From Legionella hackeliae (GTDB taxonomy: Bacteria; Pseudomonadota; Gammaproteobacteria; Legionellales; Legionellaceae), in contig NZ_LN681225.1 in the NCBI RefSeq assembly GCF_000953655.1, positions 1,008,001-1,072,000 of the forward strand: a stretch of 64,000 nucleotides of DNA, read 5' to 3'. The position numbers and the translations under genes are program-made. Shown here piece by piece: positions 8,971 through 17,174 of this stretch. The notes under the pieces were generated by a model. The model was given only the letters and a program-made list of their open reading frames with translations, ran no database searches and had not been told where the DNA came from. Numbering within the stretch: position 1 is the first letter of the stretch; the number at the start of each line of letters is the position of its first letter.

Positions 8971-10995
8971 TTACCAAATAACACATCTATTTTTATTGAC
9001 CATGGGACTGCTCTCTAAAAGAGAAAAAGCCATTTGAAATTCTGGCATATTTGCTAAAGTCCCGTTAACGCGATAGATCATGGGTGGATGAGGGTCAGTA
9101 GTGACTAAATCACGAGCCTTCTCGGGGCGAATATTGCTCGCCCAAACATGTGCTGAACCTAAAAAGAATTGTTGTTCTGGTGTAAAGCCTGCAATTGTTG
9201 GTGCATCTTTAAATTCTTTGGAGGATTGAAATGCTTTATAGGCCAAGGTTAAGCCGCCAAGATCAGCAGTGGCTTCGCCTACCACAAGATTACCTTGAAC
9301 TGATAAATCCCCATTCACTTTATACTGAGAAAACTGGTCTGCAATACAATTGGTTGCTGCCTGGAATTTTTTGAGATCCTCAGAAGTCCACCAATTTTTT
9401 AGATTGCCATGACCATCAAATAAAGCCCCTTTATCATCAAAACCATGCGTGATTTCATGGCCAATGATAAAACCAATAGCACCATAATTCACTGCTGCAG
9501 GCGCTTTGGGATCAAAAAAAGGTGGCTGAAGAATTCCAGCAGGAAGATTAATATTATTCATTGAGGGGTCGTAGTAAGCATTAATTGTTTGTGGTGTCAT
9601 ATGCCACTCTGTTCTATCAACTGGCTTACCGATTTTGTTAAGGTCTCGTTTTACTAAAAATTCATTGGCACGAATAACATTAAGTACATACGGTCCGCGG
9701 TCGACTTTGAGAGTAGAATAATCCCACCATTTTTCAGGATAACCCACGCGCTCTTCCATTAAATCCAATTTTTTAAGGGCGGCCTGACGAGTTTCTGGGG
9801 CCATCCATGCTAAAGTTTGCAAGTCTTGGCGCAAAACTTTGCGGATATTTTGTAGAATATCCATAACTTGTTGTTTAGACTCCGATGAAAAATATTTCTC
9901 AACATACAATTTGCCAATAGCAAATCCTAACGCGCCATTTTCGGTATTAACTACTCGCTTCCAGCGAGGCAATAATTTTTCTGCGCCACCAATCGCTGAA
10001 GTCATTTTAAAATTTTGATCAACAAAGGGTTGCGACAGATACGACGCAAAGGAATCAATTAATCGCCAACGAAGATAAATTTTCCAATCATCTAACGAAA
10101 TAGTAGGGATCATTTCATTCACTTTCTTGAAAAAATCAGGAGTTGCTAAATTGATTGATTGAAGATGGGATTGCCCAATGGCTGTTAAATAGCGTGGCCA
10201 GGAGAAATTAGGTGTGGCTGCGGCTAACTGTTTGCGATCCATGATATGATAAATGGTATAAGGATCACGTAATTCAGTTTGTGACAATGACGCCTTGGCA
10301 AGGGTAGTTTCAATAGCCATGACTGCTTTTGCTTCTTTTGCAGCCTTTTCAGGAGAGTCTCCCAATAATTCAAACATTTTTGTCAAATGTTGTAGGTATG
10401 CTTCACGAATTTGCGCAAATTTTTTATCGTCCTTTAAATAATAATCCCGATCAGGTAATCCTATGCCTGCCTGTATAACTGCTCCAATCATTTCCTGACT
10501 ATTTTTAAAATCCTGCATACTGCCAACCCCAAAAAGGGCATCAACACCAATCATTTGTAAATGGGCAATAACAGTTTGCAATTCATCAGTATTTCTAATG
10601 GCTTCAATACGATCAAATTCGGGCTTTAGCGGTGTCGCACCAACCTTATTAATCAGTGTCTCATCCATACCACTAAAATAAAAATCACCTACTTTTTGCT
10701 CGATACTGCCAGGCTTTGCATTTTTATCATTTGCCGCTGCAATAAGCATTTGATGAATCACATTTTGAAGCTTATCCTGGATCACGTAAAAAGTACCCCA
10801 ACTCTCATATTCGGGTGGAATTGGATTTTGTTTTTGCCAGTTACCATTCGCATACGCAAAGAAATTTTCGCCGGGATTCATTGATTTATCTAACCAATCG
10901 AGATGTAATGAAGCAGCATTAGCATTTGTTGCTGACAGGGCGATGAAGGGAGTGCAGAAACTTAGTAAAGCAGTAAAAATTTTACGCAGCCGCAT
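8971..10995 (-). CDS. M13 family zinc metallopeptidase (PepO/neprilysin-like), exported
   Basis: This is a complete neprilysin-family endopeptidase of 674 residues. It has a Sec signal peptide (MRLRKIFTALLSFCTPFIA, cleavage near NANA/A). The zinc site is H513-E514-xx-H517 (GHEITHGFDDKG) and the third ligand is E574 (GEATADLGG). The substrate-binding NAYYDPSMNNINLPAGI and the family's C-terminal RCVIW are present. It should cleave short peptides in the periplasm or outside the cell. I chose ATG 10995 because AAGGAGATC stands just before it; an in-frame start at 11055 would add 20 residues ahead of the signal peptide. Legionella genomes carry similar enzymes. Confidence 0.93.
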   Translation of the reverse strand: MRLRKIFTALLSFCTPFIALSATNANAASLHLDWLDKSMNPGENFFAYANGNWQKQNPIPPEYESWGTFYVIQDKLQNVIHQMLIAAANDKNAKPGSIEQKVGDFYFSGMDETLINKVGATPLKPEFDRIEAIRNTDELQTVIAHLQMIGVDALFGVGSMQDFKNSQEMIGAVIQAGIGLPDRDYYLKDDKKFAQIREAYLQHLTKMFELLGDSPEKAAKEAKAVMAIETTLAKASLSQTELRDPYTIYHIMDRKQLAAATPNFSWPRYLTAIGQSHLQSINLATPDFFKKVNEMIPTISLDDWKIYLRWRLIDSFASYLSQPFVDQNFKMTSAIGGAEKLLPRWKRVVNTENGALGFAIGKLYVEKYFSSESKQQVMDILQNIRKVLRQDLQTLAWMAPETRQAALKKLDLMEERVGYPEKWWDYSTLKVDRGPYVLNVIRANEFLVKRDLNKIGKPVDRTEWHMTPQTINAYYDPSMNNINLPAGILQPPFFDPKAPAAVNYGAIGFIIGHEITHGFDDKGALFDGHGNLKNWWTSEDLKKFQAATNCIADQFSQYKVNGDLSVQGNLVVGEATADLGGLTLAYKAFQSSKEFKDAPTIAGFTPEQQFFLGSAHVWASNIRPEKARDLVTTDPHPPMIYRVNGTLANMPEFQMAFSLLESSPMVNKNRCVIW

Positions 10996-11124
10996 TGGGA
11001 TCTCCTTAATAGTCAATTGCTTCGTTAGTAATTTTTTAAGTCTTTGACAATTCACCTTAGAGTTGGGGCCTGCCGTGGTGTTGAGATGAAAGGCAACACA
11101 CTCTAATATGTTAATGTTAAATTA

Positions 11125-12969
11125 TTAAAACTGCTCAAGCTCACTGATAACATTTAACCATTCTTCTTCCGTTGTGAGCAGTTCCTGTTGTAATCTTTTT
11201 TGCTGGCTCAACAATACCTGCAGCTGTTGTTGCTGGCCTTCTTCGTAAAGCGACAAATCAGATAATTTATGCTCAAGTTGCACTAGTTTATCGTTAAATT
11301 GTTCAACCATTTGCTCCAATTTTTTCATGCGATTTTGCAAAGATTTCTTTTCACGATACTGATTATTATTTGAAGTGGATGCCGTGTCTTTAACAGTTTC
11401 TCTAGTTTGTAACCAATTATGATAATCATCCAAATCACCTTTAAATGCTTGCACATGTTTATGATAGACCAAATAAAAATCATCAACGGTTGTGCGCAGT
11501 AGATGACGATCATGAGAAATTAAAATCAAGGCGCCTTCATAACTTTGTAGCGCAATTTCTATGGCCGCCCGCATACCAAGATCAAGATGGTTAGTAGGCT
11601 CATCAAGTAATAATAAATTGGGTTTTTGCCAAACAAGTTTTGCCAAGGCAAGCCTGGCTTTTTCACCGCCGGAGAAATGTTGAATGGATTTGACGGCCAT
11701 GTCACCAACAAAGTTGAATCCACCTAGGTAATCACGGATGGTTTGTTCTTTCGCATCAGGTGAAAGCGCTTGAATGGTGGCCAGAGGGCTTAAATTATTA
11801 TCCAACTCGTCTAACTGATGCTGTGCATAATAACCGATTTGCAAATGAGGTGAACGATAGATATCGCCAGCCAAAGGAGGTAGAGAACCTGTAAGGGTTT
11901 TAATTAATGTAGATTTTCCTTCACCATTAGGTCCAAGTAAGGCAATTCTGTCACCAGGATTGAGTACCAGATTTAGCTTTCTCAAAATGAGGGCATCATC
12001 ACTATAACCTGCATTGACTTGCTCACAACGCAAGAGTGGATTGCCAGCTTTTTGACAAGGATAGAAATTAAAAGAAAAGGGGGAATCCACTTGGGCTTGC
12101 GCCACAACATCCATTTTTTCAATGGCATTGAGTCGACTTTGAGCTTGTTTGGCTTTTGATGCTTTGGCACGAAAGCGATTAACATAGGCCATCATGTGAC
12201 TGATCTTTTGTTGTTGCTTCTCGTACATCATCTGCTGTAACGCCATCTGCTGCGCTCTTGTTTGTTCAAAGCGACTATAGTTGCCACTGTACAAACTCAT
12301 CGATTGCTGCTCGATATGAAGGATGTGCGTCACAAAGGTGTCTAGGAATTCACGATCATGCGAAATCAACAAAATACTGCTGGGACATTGCTTAAGCCAC
12401 TTTTCAAGCCAAAAAATGGCTTCCATATCAAGATGGTTGGTGGGCTCATCGAGTAATAATAAGTCAGCGGGCTTCATGAGACAGCGAGCAAGGCTAAGCC
12501 GCATTCGCCAACCACCGGAAAAACTATTTACTGATTTTTTTTGTTCTTCTGTTTTAAATCCAAGACCAGCCATAATAGCTGCTGCTTTGGCCGGTTTGCT
12601 GTAACCGGCTGTTTGTGTAAGTAGTTCATGGCAAAGCAAAACTTCACTGTGGTCCTCTTTTTTCTCGGCTAGAGCCAGACGTTTTTGTAGATTTAAATAT
12701 TCTTCATCGCCTGCTAGAACAAAATCAAGCGCGGGATCATCGCTATCTGGTAACTGTTGTGAAAGATGGCTAATTCGTAATTGAGGGTTGATAAGACACT
12801 CCCCAGTATCCGCAATTAGATCCCCAAGGATTAATGCGAACAAACTGGATTTTCCGCAGCCATTATGGCCTACCAAACCTATCTTTTGCTTTTCATGCAG
12901 CGCTACGCTTGCATTCTCAAGAAGAATTTTATTGCCGCGAGAAAGAGTAATTTGACGCAAAGTTAACAT
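11125..12969 (-). CDS. yheS: ABC-F family ATPase, YheS type
   Basis: This is a soluble protein with two ABC cassettes and no membrane domain. The first has Walker A GHNGCGKSS, signature FSGGWRMRLSLA and Walker B LLLLDEPTNHLD; the second has GPNGEGKST, FSGGEKARLALA and LLLLDEPTNHLD. The basic interdomain linker (about 235-285) is typical of ABC-F proteins that bind the ribosomal E site. The C-terminal 90 residues are a glutamine/leucine-rich coiled coil. Length (614) and linker match YheS more closely than EttA. The likely role is rescue or tuning of ribosomes; its exact function is unsettled in the family. It follows the patatin gene on the same strand with a 75-bp gap. Confidence 0.9.
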   Translation of the reverse strand: MLTLRQITLSRGNKILLENASVALHEKQKIGLVGHNGCGKSSLFALILGDLIADTGECLINPQLRISHLSQQLPDSDDPALDFVLAGDEEYLNLQKRLALAEKKEDHSEVLLCHELLTQTAGYSKPAKAAAIMAGLGFKTEEQKKSVNSFSGGWRMRLSLARCLMKPADLLLLDEPTNHLDMEAIFWLEKWLKQCPSSILLISHDREFLDTFVTHILHIEQQSMSLYSGNYSRFEQTRAQQMALQQMMYEKQQQKISHMMAYVNRFRAKASKAKQAQSRLNAIEKMDVVAQAQVDSPFSFNFYPCQKAGNPLLRCEQVNAGYSDDALILRKLNLVLNPGDRIALLGPNGEGKSTLIKTLTGSLPPLAGDIYRSPHLQIGYYAQHQLDELDNNLSPLATIQALSPDAKEQTIRDYLGGFNFVGDMAVKSIQHFSGGEKARLALAKLVWQKPNLLLLDEPTNHLDLGMRAAIEIALQSYEGALILISHDRHLLRTTVDDFYLVYHKHVQAFKGDLDDYHNWLQTRETVKDTASTSNNNQYREKKSLQNRMKKLEQMVEQFNDKLVQLEHKLSDLSLYEEGQQQQLQVLLSQQKRLQQELLTTEEEWLNVISELEQF

Positions 12970-13044
12970 GGTACAAATAACACCAAATTAAAAGGATAGT
13001 ATAGTACCATGAATGCAAGCAGGATACGTCATTTACCGGAATGA

Positions 13045-14154
13045 TTAACAATCGAAAAACTTCAAAATTGAATCTCGTATCGCCATTGTGTCGTCATAGC
13101 CAAGTTTGATTAATTCACGAGTGAATTCTTTTTCAAATAATAGAAAGCTCAATAAATCACCTGAGTGGCGTTTCGCCCCCATAAAATTAAGTAGAAGACG
13201 TAAAAACATTGGGATGTTGTGGTAATGGGATTGTGCTAGTGTGGCAATATCGACACTGGGCCGCAAATGTAAAATCTCCACCCCTTGCCAGGGTGAGTGT
13301 TGCTTCTGCTCAAGAGGTAATAAGCGGGCAATATGATTCATGTGGTTAATCATTTCAATATCTCGATCAAGATTATCTAAAAACAAGCCATTTATCATTC
13401 CACCTAAAACACGTGAGAAATCAATATCACCATCTCGTAATTTTTCGGGGTCACTTCCTTTTAATTGTCGATTTCCTATCACCAAAATTTTATTAGCTTG
13501 ACAATGAATTGCGCCTCGCAATGGTGCCTCTAACCCTAAATGACCATCGCCGTAATGAAAACCATCTATTTTTGAGGGCGGGAAGAACAACGGCAATGCA
13601 GTTGATGCCAGAAAATATTCCATTTCGAGATTGACTCGCTGACTGATATGTAGTGGATAGTTCCAATCCTCAAAATCCTCGGTATGGTGTTGATAAAAAG
13701 AAATGGTTTTTTTGGTTTCATAACAGTTACTTATTATCTCAATGGTTTCTAAATGTTTATTTGTAATGGCAGCTTCTACATTCTTAAAATTAATGTTGCT
13801 GCTAAGAAACCCACGCAAAGGCAATGTATCAAGAATATGTCCTAATAAGCGCTGTTTAAAAACCATGCTCCACATATTACGCATACATGTTTTATAGGCT
13901 GCAAAATAGCTTGTCTTAAAAATTTGCGGACAAGTAATTTCGCCCCACAATTCGCTTAATTTATTAGTAGCCGCGTAAAAATCCAGTGCATCTTCAGCGA
14001 GTACTGCGGTATTGATACTGCCAACACTGGCGCCAGTAAGCATGTTAAAAGGAATTCTTTTCGAGTTTAGTAGGGTACTGATAGCTTTAAGAGCCCCAGC
14101 CTGATAGGCCCCTCGAGCGCCACCTCCGGCTAAGTAAAGTGCTATTTTTGTCAT
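13045..14154 (-). CDS. Patatin-like phospholipase
   Basis: The N-terminus begins directly with the patatin oxyanion motif (YLAGGGARGAYQAG), followed by the nucleophile elbow GASVG with S43. The catalytic dyad aspartate is D203 in YGDGHLGL, the usual DGG/DGA position. These residues predict a Ser-Asp acyl hydrolase acting on phospholipids. There is no signal peptide. Legionella species encode many patatin-like proteins and some are type IV secretion substrates such as VipD; nothing here proves translocation. I prefer ATG 14154, which starts at the family N-terminus; an in-frame start at 14199 would add 15 hydrophobic residues. Length is 369 residues. Confidence 0.88.
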   Translation of the reverse strand: MTKIALYLAGGGARGAYQAGALKAISTLLNSKRIPFNMLTGASVGSINTAVLAEDALDFYAATNKLSELWGEITCPQIFKTSYFAAYKTCMRNMWSMVFKQRLLGHILDTLPLRGFLSSNINFKNVEAAITNKHLETIEIISNCYETKKTISFYQHHTEDFEDWNYPLHISQRVNLEMEYFLASTALPLFFPPSKIDGFHYGDGHLGLEAPLRGAIHCQANKILVIGNRQLKGSDPEKLRDGDIDFSRVLGGMINGLFLDNLDRDIEMINHMNHIARLLPLEQKQHSPWQGVEILHLRPSVDIATLAQSHYHNIPMFLRLLLNFMGAKRHSGDLLSFLLFEKEFTRELIKLGYDDTMAIRDSILKFFDC

Positions 14155-14246
14155 GTTTCTTATCGAGATGAACAAAGTAAAAATATAGTTCTGTTGCAAG
14201 TCGCTGGCAAGTAATCGTTTACTTTAATCATGATCAACACATTTAG

Positions 14247-14332
14247 CGTAGTCTGGTTGGCGCAAAAGTGACAACCGAGGTTTGCCGGATAACCAATAAC
14301 CCGGTTGTCACTTTTGCGCCAACCAGGCTACG
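14247..14332. repeat. Long inverted repeat, palindromic element family B, copy 1
   Basis: Two 31-base arms (14247-14277 and 14302-14332) are complementary except for one position and enclose 24 bases. The outer part (CGTAGYCTGGTTG) recurs at 42807-42951 with different inner arms. The element lies between the patatin and DUF1840 genes and has no coding capacity. It may be a MITE-like or REP-like repeat, or act as a hairpin at transcript ends. Confidence 0.85.
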
Positions 14333-14359
14333 TGGGGACAACACGGCTTTGTTTAATAA

Positions 14360-14668
14360 TTATTTCCACATTATATTGCATTTCTTGGTGTCTGCTGCTT
14401 TAAGCATATTAATTAGGGGTAGCGCCCGGTGAGCTAAACTGACTATGGGGTCATCATCCTCGTTATTGGTTGTGGACACGGGTTTTGTCTGCTGCTTATT
14501 TTCTTTTTCAAGGCCATCTTGTAAGTGTGATAAAGCGTCAGGAATGTCCTCGGCCATAATGGCCCCTGGAACAGTACCACTGTGTCCCATGAGTTTTAAC
14601 AAATGTTGAGCAATGTGGCCAAACATTACAATATTTTCATAAGCATCGCTGTAGAAGGTTACTAACAT
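14360..14668 (-). CDS. DUF1840 domain-containing protein
   Basis: This small protein of 102 residues matches the DUF1840 family by its start (MLVTFYSDAYENIVMFG), the AQHLLKLMG helix, the GAIMAEDIPDALSHL segment and a C-terminal helix ending in INMLKAAD. A low-complexity linker rich in glutamine and threonine (about 55-75) separates the parts. The function of the family is unknown; it is common in beta- and gammaproteobacteria. It is transcribed away from queA, which starts 102 bp downstream on the other strand. Confidence 0.85.
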   Translation of the reverse strand: MLVTFYSDAYENIVMFGHIAQHLLKLMGHSGTVPGAIMAEDIPDALSHLQDGLEKENKQQTKPVSTTNNEDDDPIVSLAHRALPLINMLKAADTKKCNIMWK

Positions 14669-14770
14669 TTAATTTCCTTATTTTGTAAAACACTGAAATT
14701 GTTAAATCTTTGATATCATATTTCAAGTAAAATAGGTATATACTAAGTCAATTTGTTGTCAGGTTGAAAA

Positions 14771-15784
14771 ATGAAAAAACAAGATTTTTATTTCGATTTA
14801 CCGGAAGAGTTGATTGCACAATATCCGCTTCCCAATCGTAGTGACTCAAGATTATTGGTTCACCATCGCCAAACACAGAGCAATAGCCATCATCAATTTA
14901 AAGGAATAAGTCAGTTTCTGGAAGCTGGTGACTTATTGGTGATGAATAACAGCAAAGTTATTCCAGCACGTTTCTATGGCCAAAAAGCAAGTGGCGGTAA
15001 GGTAGAGCTACTAGTGGAGCGTTTACAAGGCGATCAATCGTTTTTAGCGCATATCAAGGCAAGTAAAGCTCCAAAAGCAGGCTCGATCATTTATCTTGAT
15101 AAAGGGTGGTCGATTGAAGTTATCGCGAAACATGATGAATTATATCAATGTCAGGTTTTAGGGGATATGGATGCCATGTTACAAGAAATAGGACATATTC
15201 CTTTACCTCTTTATATTACTCGCCCCGATGAACGGTTGGATTTAGACAGATACCAAACGGTTTACGCTTTGCATAAAGGGTCAGTAGCGGCCCCTACTGC
15301 GGGTTTGCATTTTGATGAGGCTATTTTAGAGGAACTGAAAGAGAAAGGGGTGAATATAGGCTTTTCAACCTTACACGTAGGCGCCGGAACTTTTCGACCT
15401 GTTCGATGTGATGACATTAAAGAGCATAAAATGCACAGCGAACAGTTTACAATTACTAAAGAATTGTCGGAGATGGTTAATGCGACGCGTGCAGCGGGTA
15501 AGCGGGTGATTGCAGTGGGAACAACTGCTTTGCGTAGTTTGGAAAGTGCTGCTTGTGATGGTCTGTTGCACCCCTGTCAGCGTGACACAAATATTTTCAT
15601 CTATCCAGGTTATCAATTCCAAATCTGCGATGGTTTGCTAACAAATTTCCATCTTCCGGAGTCAACATTACTCATGCTGGTTTCAGCTTTTATAGGTCAT
15701 TCTCAGGCAATGGCACTTTATCAAGAAGCCATTGCCGAGAAGTATCGCTTTTTTAGCTATGGCGATGCTAGTTTATTGCTTTAG
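14771..15784 (+). CDS. queA: S-adenosylmethionine:tRNA ribosyltransferase-isomerase
   Basis: QueA transfers and rearranges the ribosyl group of S-adenosylmethionine onto preQ1 in tRNA, producing epoxyqueuosine at position 34 of tRNAs for Tyr, His, Asn and Asp. The full family pattern is visible: FDLPEELIAQYPLPNRSDSR at the start, NNSKVIPARFYG, AAPTAGLHFDE, THVGAGTF-type motif STLHVGAGTFRPVR, and NFHLPESTLLMLVSAF near the end. Length is normal at 337 residues. It is followed 13 bp later by the Tgt-like gene and then by yajC-secD-secF, the gene order common in gammaproteobacteria. Confidence 0.96.
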   Translation: MKKQDFYFDLPEELIAQYPLPNRSDSRLLVHHRQTQSNSHHQFKGISQFLEAGDLLVMNNSKVIPARFYGQKASGGKVELLVERLQGDQSFLAHIKASKAPKAGSIIYLDKGWSIEVIAKHDELYQCQVLGDMDAMLQEIGHIPLPLYITRPDERLDLDRYQTVYALHKGSVAAPTAGLHFDEAILEELKEKGVNIGFSTLHVGAGTFRPVRCDDIKEHKMHSEQFTITKELSEMVNATRAAGKRVIAVGTTALRSLESAACDGLLHPCQRDTNIFIYPGYQFQICDGLLTNFHLPESTLLMLVSAFIGHSQAMALYQEAIAEKYRFFSYGDASLLL

Positions 15785-15797
15785 TTAAGGATTTTTA

Positions 15798-16622
15798 ATG
15801 AATCAACCAATGAAGAGCCTACCTTTTTTCATCCCAGTATTAACTACTGAAGCTGGAAATTGCCTTACAATGGCAAATTGGCAGGAAATTGGGATACAAG
15901 CGGTATCTTGTTATTTAGAATCCTTACTGTTAAAGCCTGGGATTTCTTTGCTTGAGAATCTTTTAAACCTGAAATCCTATATTCCCTGGCAGGGATTTCT
16001 GATTTTAAATGCGGCATTGCGGCTTGCTAATAAGCAAGGAGATTATGTTATTCGTTCGCCTTTTGATGGCAGTATATTACGAATTGCAAAAGAAGATATT
16101 TATTCTTTAATTGAAAAATTACAACCCGACGCAGTGATCTTGCCATCCGATTTTGATGCAAGACGACTCGCGTCATTAGCTAAAGCTACCAAAACATTTG
16201 TTGTGCCTGAGATAAATTCGGATGAGCATTTTGGCTGGTATCTGTCTTATGAGCAGTCTACCTCGTTTACAGCATTACAAACAAAAATTGAGCGCTACAA
16301 CACTAAACCAATTTATCTCACGGGTGATTTCGATTTAGAACAACTTAAGGCTCTCGCTCAATACGAGTCTCTTATGGTGGAATCAAATCTGCCTTCTCAA
16401 CTTGCCTTTTCGGGGAAAGTGTATGGTGGAGGAGAAGTGCTCGACTTACTTGCTGAGGAGATGACCCATCAACATGTGGTGATTGATAGCAATTGTGGCT
16501 GCCCTACCTGTCAGCAACAGTTTACTCGTGCTTATTTGCACCATCTGATTAACCATACGCCTTTGCTCTGCCAGCGTTTTCTTATCCAACATAATGGGTA
16601 TTACTGTCAAAATTATTCGTAA
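15798..16622 (+). CDS. Degenerate tRNA-guanine transglycosylase-like protein
   Basis: The gene sits where tgt normally lies, between queA and yajC. The last third matches Tgt: zinc ligands C233, C235, C238 and H265 in CGCPTCQQQFTRAYLHHL and LIQHN. Upstream, RSPFDGS (86-92) matches the Tgt segment R/QSxxDGS, and VESNLPSQLAFSGKVY (194-209) aligns with the Tgt nucleophile segment FDCVMPTRNARNG. Here the nucleophilic aspartate is a glutamate (E195), and the DSGGFQ motif with the acid/base aspartate reads PWQGFLI (63-69). The protein has 274 residues against about 375 for Tgt, with the N-terminal and middle parts shortened. Base exchange is therefore unlikely; a tRNA-binding or partner role, like the non-catalytic eukaryotic QTRT2, is possible. 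RBS AAGGATTT precedes the ATG. Confidence 0.8.
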   Translation: MNQPMKSLPFFIPVLTTEAGNCLTMANWQEIGIQAVSCYLESLLLKPGISLLENLLNLKSYIPWQGFLILNAALRLANKQGDYVIRSPFDGSILRIAKEDIYSLIEKLQPDAVILPSDFDARRLASLAKATKTFVVPEINSDEHFGWYLSYEQSTSFTALQTKIERYNTKPIYLTGDFDLEQLKALAQYESLMVESNLPSQLAFSGKVYGGGEVLDLLAEEMTHQHVVIDSNCGCPTCQQQFTRAYLHHLINHTPLLCQRFLIQHNGYYCQNYS

Positions 16623-16819
16623 TTCTTTCTTTAAATTCGACGAATTTACGGACATTCATTTACGAGCGATAGAATTCTAGATATGATGTCACGCACCTTT
16701 GCCTGGCTATAGGCGGTTTATTATTTTTTGCATAAGGTTTTAGGGACAATATCGATGCAAGAATTAATAAAAAAACTGTTGTAAGCAATGACTAAACAGC
16801 GAATTTGAGGAGAAATGGT

Positions 16820-17155
16820 ATGAGTTTTTTTATAAGCGATGCTATGGCTGCAGCCCCAACAACTCACGCAGCACAAGCTGATGGAACTTTTTCGCTGATC
16901 ATGATTGTCGCTATTTTTGTGCTCTTTTATTTTATGCTCATAAGACCACAAAATAAACGCGCTAAAGAGCATCGTGAAATGATTAGTAAGATAAAGAAAG
17001 GTGATGAAATTATTACTTCCGGTGGTATTTTGGCGAAAGTTGTCAATATGGATGACCAGTACATTAAAGTTGCTCTCGCTGAAAATGTTGAAATTAACAT
17101 CCAGCGAAGTGCTGTAAGCGCCGTTTTGCCTAAAGGCACTCTTAAATCCCTTTAA
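16820..17155 (+). CDS. yajC: Preprotein translocase subunit YajC
   Basis: YajC is a small inner-membrane protein that copurifies with SecDF. The product (111 residues) has one transmembrane helix (about 22-45, FSLIMIVAIFVLFYFMLIRP), the conserved RPQNKRAKEH motif right after it, and the KxGDEIITSGGILAKV soluble domain. ATG 16820 is chosen because GAGGAGA stands seven bases upstream; a second ATG at 16815 is out of frame. It is followed by secD after 19 bp. Confidence 0.95.
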   Translation: MSFFISDAMAAAPTTHAAQADGTFSLIMIVAIFVLFYFMLIRPQNKRAKEHREMISKIKKGDEIITSGGILAKVVNMDDQYIKVALAENVEINIQRSAVSAVLPKGTLKSL

Positions 17156-17174
17156 GTTGAGTTAGGGAAACAAT

